This document shows positions 5,570 to 5,856 of a DNA stretch of 5,856 nucleotides, in pieces (position 1 is the stretch's first letter; every line of letters begins with the position of its first letter). The notes under the pieces were generated by a model. That model made no database searches and was not told where the DNA came from. It worked only from the letters and a program-made list of their open reading frames with translations. The translations under genes and the position numbers were made by a program. This DNA comes from Bdellovibrio sp. ZAP7 (lineage in GTDB: Bacteria; Bacteroidota; Bacteroidia; Flavobacteriales; Flavobacteriaceae): positions 1 to 5,856 of the forward strand of contig CALPKO020000108.1 in the NCBI GenBank assembly GCA_943324165.2, given 5' to 3'.

Positions 5570-5856
5570 ATGGGAACATTCAAAATCGAAGGAGGAATCC
5601 GCCTTAAAGGAGAAATTACACCACAAGGTGCAAAAAACGAAGCGTTACAAATTTTATGTGCTGTGCTTTTATCGCCAGAAAAGATAACAATCAACAATAT
5701 TCCTGATATCATTGATGTCAATAAACTAATCACTCTACTTGGAAATTTGGGTGTGAAAATTCAGAAAAATGGCGGTGGTTCGATCACCTTTCAAGCAGAT
5801 GAAGTAAACGTAGCTTACCTAGAAACAGAAGCATTCAAAAAAGAAGGCGGTTCACT
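5570..5856 (+). CDS. murA: UDP-N-acetylglucosamine 1-carboxyvinyltransferase, 5' part (cut by window edge)
   Basis: The first 95 codons of MurA, which adds enolpyruvate from PEP to UDP-GlcNAc, the first committed step of peptidoglycan synthesis in the cytoplasm. The N-terminus MGTFKIEGGIRLKGEI is followed by GAKNEAL at 20-26. K22 and N23 match the substrate-binding Lys22/Asn23 of E. coli MurA in position as well as identity. The segment I-T-I-N-N-I-P-D-I-I-D-V-N-K-L (39-53) matches the first repeat of the EPSP-synthase-like fold. The catalytic loop cysteine (Cys115 in E. coli) lies beyond the window. The ATG at 5570 fits the family start. No TAnnTTTG box is visible in the 65-bp gap after the DUF4290 gene, so transcription probably reads through from upstream, though a non-consensus promoter is possible. 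Confidence 0.96.
   Translation, partial: MGTFKIEGGIRLKGEITPQGAKNEALQILCAVLLSPEKITINNIPDIIDVNKLITLLGNLGVKIQKNGGGSITFQADEVNVAYLETEAFKKEGGS

Noticed and set aside
1..5856. Search for a novel system, mobile element, CRISPR array, tRNA or toxin-antitoxin pair
   Set aside because: All long frames belong to recognisable core families in a compact arrangement. No transposase, integrase, spaced repeat array or cloverleaf sequence was seen, and no gene stands out in composition.

Overview
The window looks like ordinary core chromosome of a low-GC Bacteroidota bacterium, most likely a Flavobacterium or a close relative in Flavobacteriaceae. Three things point there. The DNA is strongly AT-rich. No start codon has a clear Shine-Dalgarno sequence, only A/T-rich leaders. 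Several genes are preceded by the Bacteroidota promoter motif TAnnTTTG, in two cases with a TTG/TTTG element 19-21 bp upstream. The families agree: a DUF4290 protein (a family I know from Bacteroidota), a short RecQ paralogue, an AAA_28-type NTPase, a DUF493 protein and MurA.

Layout. The left half is on the minus strand. It holds the 5' half of a yqgE/algH-family gene (1-289, cut by the window edge), then an HU-family DNA-binding protein gene (424-696) with its own consensus promoter (743-772) and a hairpin-plus-U-tract terminator (361-405). Next come fmt (876-1823) and recQ (1826-3727), 2 bp apart and transcribed recQ then fmt, and then a small P-loop NTPase gene (3793-4332). A 149-bp divergent intergenic region (4333-4481) carries outward-facing promoter boxes for the NTPase gene and for the rightward genes, plus a short 7-bp tandem repeat. 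The right part is on the plus strand: a DUF493 protein (4482-4778), a DUF4290 protein 3 bp later (4782-5504), and the 5' end of murA (5570-5856, cut by the window edge) after a 65-bp gap with no visible promoter.

Probable transcription units are yqgE alone, HU alone, recQ-fmt, the NTPase alone, and DUF493-DUF4290 with possible read-through into murA. The functions are housekeeping: nucleoid structure, initiator-tRNA formylation, DNA repair/recombination and the first committed step of peptidoglycan synthesis.

I found no mobile element, CRISPR array, tRNA, rRNA, toxin-antitoxin or defence system. The points worth a second look are the RecQ domain order (about 165 extra residues between the helicase core and the zinc-binding cysteines), two start codons that need moving because the longer TTG starts lie inside promoter -7 boxes, palindromes next to two promoters, a hairpin over the NTPase stop codon, and the heptamer repeat in the divergent region. 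No stretch longer than 300 bases lacks a gene.
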